Assembly: GCA_913060695.1 (NCBI GenBank)
Contig: CAJXUA010000004.1
Span: 182,480 to 246,479 of the forward strand
Source of the DNA: an uncultured Gammaproteobacteria bacterium
GTDB lineage: Bacteria > Pseudomonadota > Gammaproteobacteria > Pseudomonadales > Pseudohongiellaceae
Length of the DNA stretch: 64,000 bases
Direction: 5' to 3'
Shown here: positions 47,717 through 55,345 of the stretch, one piece after another
Position numbering within the stretch: position 1 is the stretch's first letter
Layout: each line of letters opens with the position of its first letter
Notes under the pieces: generated by a model
Told to the model about the DNA's origin: nothing
What the model saw: the letters and a program-made list of their open reading frames with translations, nothing else
The model's database searches: none
Position numbers and translations under genes: made by a program

Positions 47717-48916
47717 ATGTTTAAACTGAAAAAGTTTGTAATCCCTACCATGTTCGCATTATTGCAGGGGGCGTGTTTATCCTCCTCGCAGGCGCAGGAT
47801 TCGGTCGGGCTGGTCGAGAAGCAGGTATTTAGTACTCCAAACTTCGCGACCTACAATGGGCAGCAGATAGCGGAAGTTAAAGTCGGCTGGGAAGCCTATG
47901 GTGAGCTCAATGCAGCCAAAGATAACGTGATTCTGATTACTCACTTCTTCTCAGGCAATAGCCACGCCGCTGGGCGCTACGCGAGTAGTGATGCATTGCC
48001 AGGCTATTGGGACGCGATCATCGGTCCGGGCAAGGCGATCGACACTGACACCTATTATGTGATCAGTTCGGACACGCTTGTGAATCAGGAACCTTACAAT
48101 CCGCTGGTGACAACGACTGGCCCCGCCACCATAAACCCGGCCACCGGGTCGCCTTACGCACTGGATTTTCCGGTAGTGACAATTCGCGATTTTGTGAACG
48201 TGCAGAAGGCATTGCTCGACAGCCTAGGCATAGAGAAATTGCATGCCGTTGTCGGTGCATCCATGGGGTCGCTGCAGGCGCTGGATTGGGCCGCGGCCTA
48301 TCCAGATTTCGTTGAGCGAGTCATCTCTGTGATCGGCGCAGGCGCCGTAGATCCATGGACAATCGCCTCGTTGCAGCAATGGGCTAATCCGATTATTGCC
48401 GATCCGAACTGGAATCAAGGCAACTATTACTCTGGTGAGGCGCCCACGTCCGGGCTGCGTCAGGCACTGGGTATGGTCACCCTGCAAGCCATGCATCCGC
48501 AGATTTTCAATCAAGTTTATGCCAGCAGTAGCGCGAGAGAAACGGCGCCCTTACACGATATTCGTGAGAATTTCACCGTCGTCAATCTACTCAATACGGC
48601 AGCCGAGGCGCGCACCACTTTCGCAGATGCTAATCATCTTTTGTATTTGGTACGTGCCAATCAGTTGTTCATGGCAGGTTTTGCAGAAAACTTAGCAGCT
48701 GGGCTGAGCCCGATCCGCGCCAAGACTCTATTTTTGCCCTCCGCCAATGATCTATTGCTGCAACCTTACCTAGCGCAAGAAGCGCATCGAACTCTGCAAG
48801 AGCTTGGGAAGGAAAGCTACTATGAAGAGATCGAAGGCCCATGGGGACATTTGAACGGTGTCTATATGCTGGAGCAAAAGTCCGCCCTAATTGAAGAGTT
48901 CTTAAGCTCGCAGTAA
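47717..48916 (+). CDS. Exported alpha/beta hydrolase related to homoserine O-acetyltransferase (MetX)
   Basis: A protein of 399 residues from the start with AAGGA 8 nt upstream. It begins with a basic, hydrophobic signal-like segment (MFKLKKFVIPTMFALLQGACL) ending near SQAQ-DS. The rest follows the MetX-like fold: GWEAYGELNAAKDNVILITH, nucleophile Ser in VVGASMGSLQALDWA, LFLPSANDLL (Asp) and GPWGHLNGVYM (His). Cytoplasmic MetX makes O-acetylhomoserine; a periplasmic location does not fit that, so this is probably an esterase or transferase of another specificity. An intrinsic terminator follows about 115 bp later. Confidence 0.85.
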   Translation: MFKLKKFVIPTMFALLQGACLSSSQAQDSVGLVEKQVFSTPNFATYNGQQIAEVKVGWEAYGELNAAKDNVILITHFFSGNSHAAGRYASSDALPGYWDAIIGPGKAIDTDTYYVISSDTLVNQEPYNPLVTTTGPATINPATGSPYALDFPVVTIRDFVNVQKALLDSLGIEKLHAVVGASMGSLQALDWAAAYPDFVERVISVIGAGAVDPWTIASLQQWANPIIADPNWNQGNYYSGEAPTSGLRQALGMVTLQAMHPQIFNQVYASSSARETAPLHDIRENFTVVNLLNTAAEARTTFADANHLLYLVRANQLFMAGFAENLAAGLSPIRAKTLFLPSANDLLLQPYLAQEAHRTLQELGKESYYEEIEGPWGHLNGVYMLEQKSALIEEFLSSQ

Positions 48917-49029
48917 AGTCTATTTGTCTTAGCGCTTACTGAACATAGGCCACAAGTCATTCTGGGGGCTTAGGTATGGAACAAGTGTCTTGTAGTGCTG
49001 AAGTGCCTGAGAATTTAGCAAGATTGTAG

Positions 49030-49053
49030 AACCCGCTCCGGCGGGTTTTTTTT
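49030..49053 (+). terminator. Intrinsic terminator after the permease-ligase-hydrolase operon
   Basis: AACCCGC (49030-49036) and GCGGGTT (49041-49047) form a 7-bp stem around TCCG, followed by T to 49053. It closes the run beginning at the GntP-type permease. Confidence 0.93.
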
Positions 49054-49146
49054 GTCTAAAAAGAGAGGAATCAAGGTGCTCGATACATGGAAACAATGTG
49101 ATACTCTCGATGTTTTCTTCTAAACATCACCTTCGGGAATGCGAGC

Positions 49147-50598
49147 ATGAATGAGTTGTTTAACCAGATCAATGCGATCGTCTGGAGTCCAGCGCTAGTC
49201 TTTCTATGTTTAGGCGCAGGCCTGTACTTCTCGATACGGTCACGCTTTTTGCAGCTGCGCCACTTCAAAGAAATGATTCGTTTGATCTTCCAAGGTAAGG
49301 TTTCTGAGACCGGCATCTCGCCTTTCCAGGCACTTAGCATGACCCTTGCGGGTCGCGTAGGTACAGGCAATATCGCGGGTGTAGCGACCGCCATTACCTT
49401 CGGCGGGCCAGGAGCCTTGTTTTGGATGTGGGTAGTCGCATTCCTTGGTGCGAGTTCTGCGTTCGTGGAGTCAACCCTCGGGCAGATCTACAAAGAGAAG
49501 ATCAACGGAGAGTATCGCGGGGGACCGGCTTTCTACATAGAGAAGGGACTGGGCATGAAACGCTATGCATGGGTTTTCGCCTTCACGACAATTATCTCCT
49601 GCGGCTTACTGCTCCCGGGTGTTCAGGCAAACGCTATTGCCGCGAGCGTTAGTACTGCTTTTGAAATTAATACGACTATAACTGCGGTGGTTCTAGCCGC
49701 GTTACTCGCTTTCATTATCTTTGGTGGTTTGCGTCGCATAGCGGCGTTCGCCTCCACCGTAGTGCCATTCATGGCGATTGCCTATATAGCGGTGGCGATG
49801 TTCATCATCATCATCAACATCGATCTGGTTCCACACATGTTTTGGTTGATCGTGAGCAGTGCACTCGGTTTTGATTCGGCATTCGGGGCTATTCTCGGAC
49901 TCGCGATCATGTGGGGTGTGCGCCGTGGCGTTTACTCTAACGAGGCCGGTCAGGGTACCGCTCCCCACGCCTCTTCGGCGGCATCCGTCAGCCACCCAGC
50001 AAAGCAGGGATTGGTACAGGCATTTTCTGTTTATGTTGATACTTTGTTCGTGTGCTCTTCCACTGGCTTCATGCTCTTGATCACCGGGCTATACAATGTG
50101 GAGTCCGCCACTGGCGAGGCAATGTATACGGGCGTGGTGGGTGTGGGGGCCGGGCCAGGTTATGTGCAAGCAGCGCTAGAGGGATTAATGCCAGGTATCG
50201 GCAATATCTTTGTTGCAGTAGCCTTATTCTTCTTCGCATTTACCACAATTTTAGCCTATTACTATATTGCAGAGACTAATGTCAGTTATATCAATCGCGT
50301 TGTCGCGCGCCCATGGCTGAGCACGGTATTGAAGTTTGCGCTAATTGCAGCGGTCGTGTACGGGACCCTCAATACAGCCGATTTAGCGTGGGGCTTGGGC
50401 GACACAGGTGTTGGCCTGATGGCTTGGCTGAACATCTTCGCTATCTTGTTGCTACAGAAACCCGCGTTTAAGTGTCTCGCAGACTACGAGGCACAGAAGG
50501 CTCAAGGGATAGACCCGGTGTTTCATCCTACCGCTCTAGGCATCGACAACGCCGACTACTGGATAGAACGCTTAGAGGCACAGGAAAGTATTGAGTAG
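49147..50598 (+). CDS. Alanine/glycine:cation symporter (AGCS family)
   Basis: A 483-residue secondary transporter with about 11 membrane helices. Family motifs are LRHFKEMIRLIF, FQALSMTLAGRVGTGNIAGVATAI and the RRGVYSNEAGQGTAPHASSAA region. It takes up alanine or glycine with sodium or protons. It stands alone between a terminator upstream and a convergent esterase gene 9 bp downstream. Confidence 0.95.
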   Translation: MNELFNQINAIVWSPALVFLCLGAGLYFSIRSRFLQLRHFKEMIRLIFQGKVSETGISPFQALSMTLAGRVGTGNIAGVATAITFGGPGALFWMWVVAFLGASSAFVESTLGQIYKEKINGEYRGGPAFYIEKGLGMKRYAWVFAFTTIISCGLLLPGVQANAIAASVSTAFEINTTITAVVLAALLAFIIFGGLRRIAAFASTVVPFMAIAYIAVAMFIIIINIDLVPHMFWLIVSSALGFDSAFGAILGLAIMWGVRRGVYSNEAGQGTAPHASSAASVSHPAKQGLVQAFSVYVDTLFVCSSTGFMLLITGLYNVESATGEAMYTGVVGVGAGPGYVQAALEGLMPGIGNIFVAVALFFFAFTTILAYYYIAETNVSYINRVVARPWLSTVLKFALIAAVVYGTLNTADLAWGLGDTGVGLMAWLNIFAILLLQKPAFKCLADYEAQKAQGIDPVFHPTALGIDNADYWIERLEAQESIE

Positions 50599-50607
50599 AG
50601 CTCAACA

Positions 50608-51414
50608 TCAGTGCGCAGGCGGATAGTGTTTGCGCACGATGTCGAAGAAGCTAATGACCTTGCGCATATTCTCACGATTCTGAGAGATGAATAGGGAATG
50701 GTCAGCGCCTTCGATCTCGACATAGATATGGGGCATGCCGATGGCTTGCATTTCGCGAACCCAGCGCCGTGTCATATCCACCGGTACCGCATCATCAGCA
50801 GTGCCCTGAAGGACAAGAGTAGGGATGTGGCGTATCGCCGCAAGACCGTCTGGTGCGAGGTCATGTAGGGGCGCAGGCGCTGCCACAGCTAAAGCGGCAA
50901 ACACATAAGGGTTCTTCGTCGCTATATGATAAGTGCCGGCCCCACCCATCGAGTGCCCGTATAGATAGATACGATTCTCATCGACCGAGAACTCCTCGCG
51001 CATCATTGCTAGAACGGCCATAACATCCGCCTCGCTATAAGCGGCATCCATAGGATCAGGCGTCGCTCGCGAGCCGTACCATCCGCGGCGCGTGTATCCA
51101 AGCGGCGTTGCGACGATCATTCCAGTGGCCTCCGCATAGTCTAAGAAGCCTTCGTAACCCATTAACCAGTCGTAAGTCCTTCCTAGTCCATGTAGTGCAA
51201 TAATCAGTGGGCTCGCGCTTCCTGCTTGATATGTGCTGGGGACGAACACAGCATAGGGTAGAGTTTCACCGGTAGGCTCAAACACATAGCTGCGATGCGA
51301 AACGCGAGGGTCGTTGATCAACTGCTCGTCATCTTCAACTGAGCGTTCAGCCCAGGCTGAGCTAAAACAAATCGAACAAAGAATTGCGGCTAAAAAGGAA
51401 TAATGTCTAGGCAT
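50608..51414 (-). CDS. Secreted alpha/beta hydrolase, feruloyl-esterase/PHB-depolymerase-like
   Basis: About 268 residues with a signal peptide (cleavage near SAWA-ERS). The fold shows FVPSTYQAGSASPLIIALHGLGRTYDWL, nucleophile Ser in YGHSMGGAGTYH, Asp in LQGTADDAVP and His in EGADHSLFI, so the triad is complete. It resembles LpqC/PHB-depolymerase-type esterases. The ATG at 51414 has GGTGA about 6 nt upstream; ATG 51420 adds two residues. The natural ester is unknown. Confidence 0.87.
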   Translation of the reverse strand: MPRHYSFLAAILCSICFSSAWAERSVEDDEQLINDPRVSHRSYVFEPTGETLPYAVFVPSTYQAGSASPLIIALHGLGRTYDWLMGYEGFLDYAEATGMIVATPLGYTRRGWYGSRATPDPMDAAYSEADVMAVLAMMREEFSVDENRIYLYGHSMGGAGTYHIATKNPYVFAALAVAAPAPLHDLAPDGLAAIRHIPTLVLQGTADDAVPVDMTRRWVREMQAIGMPHIYVEIEGADHSLFISQNRENMRKVISFFDIVRKHYPPAH

Positions 51415-51550
51415 ATGCATTCACCATTTGTTGTTGTTTTAAGGCATATTGGCAGTATGCACTTTTTCCTAGGCTAGGAAAAAGCCTCATCGCGAAATTA
51501 CGGGAACTAGAAGACTCTTTTGTGCATCGATGTGGCTCAGAGGTTGGAGC

Positions 51551-51745
51551 GCCCTCACGAGGGTAAACGCGCTGCACGGTTAGGGCTGCTGAGAGATGCA
51601 ATGCTAACCGTTTTTTTGCACTCACTCTGTTGTTCGGCTCGCGCTGCGGGGGATGGCCGTTCTGGACACGCCGCAAGTACGTCCGTGTAGGCTCTACGCC
51701 GGCATCCATGCCGTCGAAGGTCCTGAACGACCACCCCCCACACCA
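51551..51745 (+). repeat. Mosaic repeat block A (inverted relative to block B)
   Basis: CGAGGGTAAA (from about 51559) and GGACACGCCGCAAGTAC (51662 onward) reappear, on the other strand and with changes, at 52018-52030 and 52042-52060. Between them lies a GGCATCCATGCC dyad. The pattern looks like decayed copies of a dispersed repeat family. Confidence 0.45.
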
Positions 51746-51893
51746 CGATCCTCGTTAGCAGTGTGGCGCAACAATTCCACTTTGTTTTGATGACTGAATG
51801 TCTCTAAGATACCAATTGTGAACTGAACTAAATCGCTCCTGTTAAATCAGAGGGGCGATGTGGGGTGCTTTGATGACGGACCATGAGCCGCCT

Positions 51894-51995
51894 GGTCGAT
51901 GAATCGCTCCTGCATTCTCGACACTCCCGCCATCCATGGCGGTCGGTCGATGAATTGCTCCTGCACTCTCGACACTCCCGCCATCCATGGCGGTC
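51894..51995. repeat. Two tandem 51-bp repeats
   Basis: Units begin at GGTCGATGAAT (51894 and 51945) and differ at two positions (AATCGC/AATTGC and GCATTC/GCACTC). Each contains the dyad CCGCCATCCATGGCGG. Period 51 keeps a frame open on both strands without implying a gene. Confidence 0.9.
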
Positions 51996-52074
51996 GGCCT
52001 CGGCGACTGAGCCCCTTTACCCTCGCAAGGGGGCAGGGATGGGTTTACGGCGTGTCCGGCAGCGAAGTACCCCG

Positions 52075-52210
52075 CAGTGACACTCGTGCTACGAAGTGCT
52101 AAACCAAACTGTGCTCTCTTCAACAGTGACACTCGCAATACGAAGCACAAAACCAATCTGCACTCACGCCCAAAGTGACAATCGCGCTACTTAGCACACA
52201 AAAGTACTGC
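52075..52210. repeat. Three degenerate tandem 49-bp repeats
   Basis: AGTGACA(C/A)TCG…CTAC or ATAC…AGTGCT/AGCAC begins at 52075, 52124 and 52173, an exact 49-bp period. The units diverge to roughly 60-75% identity by eye. The last unit is cut short by the terminator region. Confidence 0.8.
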
Positions 52211-52212
52211 GC

Positions 52213-52247
52213 AAAAAAAAGGCCACCTTTTAGGGGCGGCCTTTTTT
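52213..52247 (-). terminator. Bidirectional terminator after the redoxin-cytochrome gene
   Basis: GGCC-A-CC…GG-C-GGCC (52221-52241) forms the stem, with eight A before it and six T after it. Read on the minus strand it ends the redoxin/cytochrome transcript with a U8 tract. Confidence 0.85.
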
Positions 52248-52262
52248 CAGGAACTCCGACGC

Positions 52263-53138
52263 TTATTCGCGTGGCGCACCAGCATTAATCCAATGGATTA
52301 GAGTCTGCGTGTCTTCTACTGAAAGAGTACGCGCATTCTCGAAACTACGAATAGTTGGGTCTACTTGCATTGGAGGCATACGCTTAGTCATGATTACTTC
52401 GCGCATCATTGGACTCCAACCTTGAACCATCTGGTGGCTGTTCATCGCGAACGGGCCGATGCCGCCTTCGATGTGACAACCAACACAGTTCTCGATCAGT
52501 ACAGGAGCAACTTCAGTCTCGTAATCCGGTACGTCATCAGCGCTAGTAACTTTAGCTGGGAATTCCAGCGCACAGCCTGGGGCTGCTTCGAAGTCTACAG
52601 AAACTGTCTCTGTGTCGCGGCCGATTTCACCAGCAGCGATAGCGTCGAAAGTCTCTCTTAGGAATGTTGTACCTGGCTCGCCACGGGCACCTGGTGTGTC
52701 CAGCGGTCCACGGTACAAAATTGTCATATTGTTAGGGTCGAGTACAACAATCTCGCCTGCTTTAGTGATGCCTAGAGATTCGGCAACAAGCTGAGTATCG
52801 TCCATAAGAATTGGCATGTCAGGGTTATAGCTATTCTTGAAACGACGGACAGCTTCTACATCATCATTGATAGATGAGTTCATCATTACGAAACTAATTT
52901 GCTCATTGTCCCACTTAGTTTCTAGAATTTTGTATTCAGAAAACAGTTCCTGCGATGTACTGCAAGAGTTTGCTTGTGAGATAACTACAAGTGCTTTCTG
53001 GTAACCAAATTTGCTGAGTTGGTGAGCACGACCAGTTTCGTCGATCAAATTAAAATCACCAATGCGCTCAGGCGCAGCGAATGATTGCGAGCCAGCAAGT
53101 AATGCAGCCAATAGGCCCACGCACTTCAAAGTTTTCAT
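52263..53138 (-). CDS. Secreted redoxin-domain protein with C-terminal c-type heme site
   Basis: A 291-residue exported protein (signal cleavage near SFAA-PER). Residues about 25-175 are a thioredoxin/AhpC-like fold (IGDFNLIDETGRAHQLS) whose redox motif is reduced to a single Cys (NSCSTS, Cys59). The C-terminal part has one heme motif CVGCH (218-222), then GGIGPFAMNSH and an axial-Met candidate in KRMPPM. This combination is known from proteins that accompany or are fused to copper type II monooxygenase domains, and such a domain is encoded directly upstream. It may supply electrons to that enzyme. GGAG precedes the ATG. Codon choice resembles that of highly expressed genes. Confidence 0.85.
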   Translation of the reverse strand: MKTLKCVGLLAALLAGSQSFAAPERIGDFNLIDETGRAHQLSKFGYQKALVVISQANSCSTSQELFSEYKILETKWDNEQISFVMMNSSINDDVEAVRRFKNSYNPDMPILMDDTQLVAESLGITKAGEIVVLDPNNMTILYRGPLDTPGARGEPGTTFLRETFDAIAAGEIGRDTETVSVDFEAAPGCALEFPAKVTSADDVPDYETEVAPVLIENCVGCHIEGGIGPFAMNSHQMVQGWSPMMREVIMTKRMPPMQVDPTIRSFENARTLSVEDTQTLIHWINAGAPRE

Positions 53139-53182
53139 GTTAACTACTCCAGTGAATCGGAAATAACTTATCTTTATACAAG

Positions 53183-53216
53183 AAAAAAGGGCTCGCGCGA
53201 ACGCGAACCCTTTTTT
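53183..53216 (-). terminator. Hairpin with A and T tracts between the copper and redoxin genes
   Basis: GGG-C-TCGCG (53189-53197) pairs with CGCGA-A-CCC (53202-53210) around CGAA, with six A before and six T after. It lies 12 bp after the stop of the copper-protein gene (minus strand) and before the redoxin gene, so the two may be only partly co-transcribed. Confidence 0.85.
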
Positions 53217-53227
53217 AATGTTACAAA

Positions 53228-54175
53228 TTACTCATCAGTGTAAGAGAAATACCCGATGAACATTTCGTCCCAGCTCTGCAAGCCACCGATAGCTGGCTGT
53301 GATGGATCTGGTACGCCGGTGTTGTACTGAGAGTTATCAAAAGCACCCTCAACAACTACGCGTGAACCGGCTGGCAGAACCATTGGCTCATCCAGACGGT
53401 AAGTTGGCTGCCATCCGAAGTTGTAGTTAGCAACGTTGATGATCTCTTCGCGAGTCTGATCTGGGTAGATCACGCTTGCGCGCATAGACTTACCACGATA
53501 GTGCATGTGAGCACGGAAGCTATAGAGAGTAGTTTCTTCTTCAAACACGTGGTTTGAAGCCATCTCGTAGTGCATGTCACCAGCAGGGATCACGATGTTG
53601 TTTTCACGGCCACCGCGTGCAGATACAGAGTAAGTACGGAAGTGCTTCTCTGGAGTCTCGTCAGCGAACCAAAGACCAACACGAGTTGCGTCTTGAGTTT
53701 CTTGACCCATTGCAGTGTAGTGAATAGACATTCTTAGCGAAGAGCCAACAGGAATCTTAACGCCAGTGTTTTCTGGGAAAGTAGTTGGGTCTTCTTTGCC
53801 TGGAGCAAAGCCTTCTAGGAATTCAACGCTTGCGACGTTGTCAGCTTCGTCGAACTCTTCAGTGTGCTCATTAGCAACCACGTAAGAAAGAAGGTGGTGA
53901 AGAACGCGCTTGTCGCCAGGAATAAACTGGACAGACTTCACCCACTTTTCCTCTTCGAAAGGCATTTCGATGTTCGTGTTGATGTAATCGAGTACCCCAG
54001 TAGCAGGAATTAGTGCTGCTGGAACGTCAACGATGTAGTCAGGAGCGCCGTTAAGACCCCAGCCAGCGTCAGCTGGTTTGACCTGAGTCAATGGATCTAC
54101 ACCAGCGAAAGCAGACGATAGTGTCAAGCTTGCGCCCACCATGAGCAGAGAAGTCGTCAATACTGTTTTTTTCAT
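53228..54175 (-). CDS. Secreted copper type II (PHM/DBH-like) monooxygenase-like protein
   Basis: A 315-residue exported protein (signal cleavage near AFA-GVD). Its histidines follow the two-copper monooxygenase pattern of peptidylglycine hydroxylase. RVLHHLLSY gives His93-His94 and MSIHYTAMG gives His152 (CuH site). FRAHMHYRGKSMRAS gives His223 and His225, and WDEMFIGYF gives Met305 (CuM site). The spacing is close to His107/108/172 and His242/244/Met314 of rat PHM. WQPTYRLDEP and GAFDNSQYN are further family blocks. The substrate is unknown. AAGGAG supports the start at 54175. Related bacterial proteins often carry the redoxin and heme parts in one chain; here they are separate. Confidence 0.85.
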   Translation of the reverse strand: MKKTVLTTSLLMVGASLTLSSAFAGVDPLTQVKPADAGWGLNGAPDYIVDVPAALIPATGVLDYINTNIEMPFEEEKWVKSVQFIPGDKRVLHHLLSYVVANEHTEEFDEADNVASVEFLEGFAPGKEDPTTFPENTGVKIPVGSSLRMSIHYTAMGQETQDATRVGLWFADETPEKHFRTYSVSARGGRENNIVIPAGDMHYEMASNHVFEEETTLYSFRAHMHYRGKSMRASVIYPDQTREEIINVANYNFGWQPTYRLDEPMVLPAGSRVVVEGAFDNSQYNTGVPDPSQPAIGGLQSWDEMFIGYFSYTDE

Positions 54176-54553
54176 TTCAATTCTCCTTGAATTGACATGT
54201 GCTGCTAGGATATTAAGAGCCTCGCTGTGTCGAAGATAGAGCATCCGTAGTGGATCACTAAAACTTCAGGTGCAACAATCCACCCACTTCTGCGAGAACA
54301 TCCAAAGGTTAACCTAACCAACACCAAAAACGTAACAATTAAATGTGAGTATATGTAACTTTGTGCAACTCTCGCACAGCCGTTCTCATTACTGCACTCT
54401 TCAGGTTTGCGACAGACAGCTGTTCTTGTCTGTCGACCTCACACTGATGACCTAAGTATGGACTAATCGTCCGGTCAAGGGTGCTACTTTTTTTGTATTG
54501 CTTACAACAGATTTTATCAATGGTCTATAATTTAATTCTATTAATTCAGTTGC
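54176..54553. other. Long control region between sodB and the copper-protein gene (378 bp)
   Basis: No gene is seen. It holds a 24-bp inverted repeat (54411-54434) and a TTGACC on the minus strand (54473-54478) followed by the dyad GGAC-N5-GTCC (54460-54472). A/T-rich DNA follows near sodB. The copper-protein promoter should lie here; a leader of more than 200 nt is possible. Confidence 0.55.
54411..54434. promoter_or_regulatory. Perfect 8-bp inverted repeat upstream of the copper monooxygenase-like gene
   Basis: GACAGACA (54411-54418) and TGTCTGTC (54427-54434) are exact reverse complements with an 8-nt spacer. The site lies about 236 bp before the start codon. It may be an operator or, in RNA, a hairpin. 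Confidence 0.5.
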
Positions 54554-55147
54554 TTACGATTTAGCAAGATTGGCGTTAGCGAAATCCCAGTTCACTAGAT
54601 TGTCTAGGAAGCTAGAGAGGAAATCGGGACGACGGTTTTGGAAGTCAAGGTAGTAAGCATGCTCCCAAACATCACAGACCAATAGGGGCGTGGCACCCGA
54701 TGTTAATGGCGTTTCGGCGTTTGCGGACTTCGCAATCTTGAGTTTGCCGCCTTCAGCGACGAGCCAAACCCAGCCGCTACCGAATTGAGTCACGCCACCG
54801 TTGACGAATTCTTTCTTGAAATTGTCGTAACTACCGAAATCTGCAGCGATTTTCTCTGCAATTGCGCCAGTGGGGGCACCGCCACCATTTGGAGCCATGC
54901 TATTCCAGAAGAACTCGTGGTTGTAGCACTGACCGACGTTGTTAAACAGTGGCCCCCCTACTTTGGCGGCAGCTTTTACCAGGTCTTCGATAGTGTCTGC
55001 GCTGATGCCGGCGTCTGCTAGTAATTCATTGCCCTTCACGACATAAGCATTATGATGCTTGGCGTGGTGGAAACTAAAGGTTTCGGCGGACATGTGCGGC
55101 TCCAGCGCATCAGTTGCATAGGGCAGTGCGGGCAATGTTAACTTCAT
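54554..55147 (-). CDS. sodB: Superoxide dismutase (Fe)
   Basis: SodB dismutates superoxide in the cytoplasm. The 197-residue protein starts MKLTLPALPYATDALEPHMS, the standard N-terminus, with GAGG upstream. Metal ligands are His27 region (TFSFHHAKHH), His in YNHEFFW, and Asp and His in DVWEHAYY. Gln in FNNVGQCYNH is at the position typical for iron enzymes. An upstream in-frame start (55198) would add 17 unconserved residues. Confidence 0.96.
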   Translation of the reverse strand: MKLTLPALPYATDALEPHMSAETFSFHHAKHHNAYVVKGNELLADAGISADTIEDLVKAAAKVGGPLFNNVGQCYNHEFFWNSMAPNGGGAPTGAIAEKIAADFGSYDNFKKEFVNGGVTQFGSGWVWLVAEGGKLKIAKSANAETPLTSGATPLLVCDVWEHAYYLDFQNRRPDFLSSFLDNLVNWDFANANLAKS

Positions 55148-55345
55148 AATGACCTCAATTTGTTGATTCGTTGAATTTCTTGCTTTTTTGGCGCTCACAG
55201 CTAAGATTTGCCGCGAGCTTTAACGCCAATATTGCACTAGAAAGAGCACACGAGAATAATCCACAATGCCGCGTATTTCAAGGAAAGTAGCCCGGACAGC
55301 AAGCTGGTATAGACCTATCGGAGAGGAATAAAGGATAATGGCACC

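Larger units (their letters stand above)
51415..52262. other. Gene-free repeat island
   Basis: No convincing gene lies in these about 850 bp. The stretch contains a 51-bp tandem pair, a triple 49-bp degenerate tandem repeat, blocks resembling each other in inverted orientation, and a terminator at its right end. Open frames here are made of the repeats and were not accepted. Confidence 0.7.

Noticed and set aside
51894..51995. CRISPR-like array
   Set aside because: There are only two contiguous units with no unique spacers, and no cas genes.
52036..52062. IS element terminus in the repeat island
   Set aside because: No transposase frame, target-site duplication or matching terminal inverted repeats were found.
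51842..52156. 104-codon minus-strand frame with internal 17-residue repeat
   Set aside because: It is built from the 51-bp tandem repeat (a multiple of three) and adjoining 49-bp repeats. There is no ribosome site or conserved domain.
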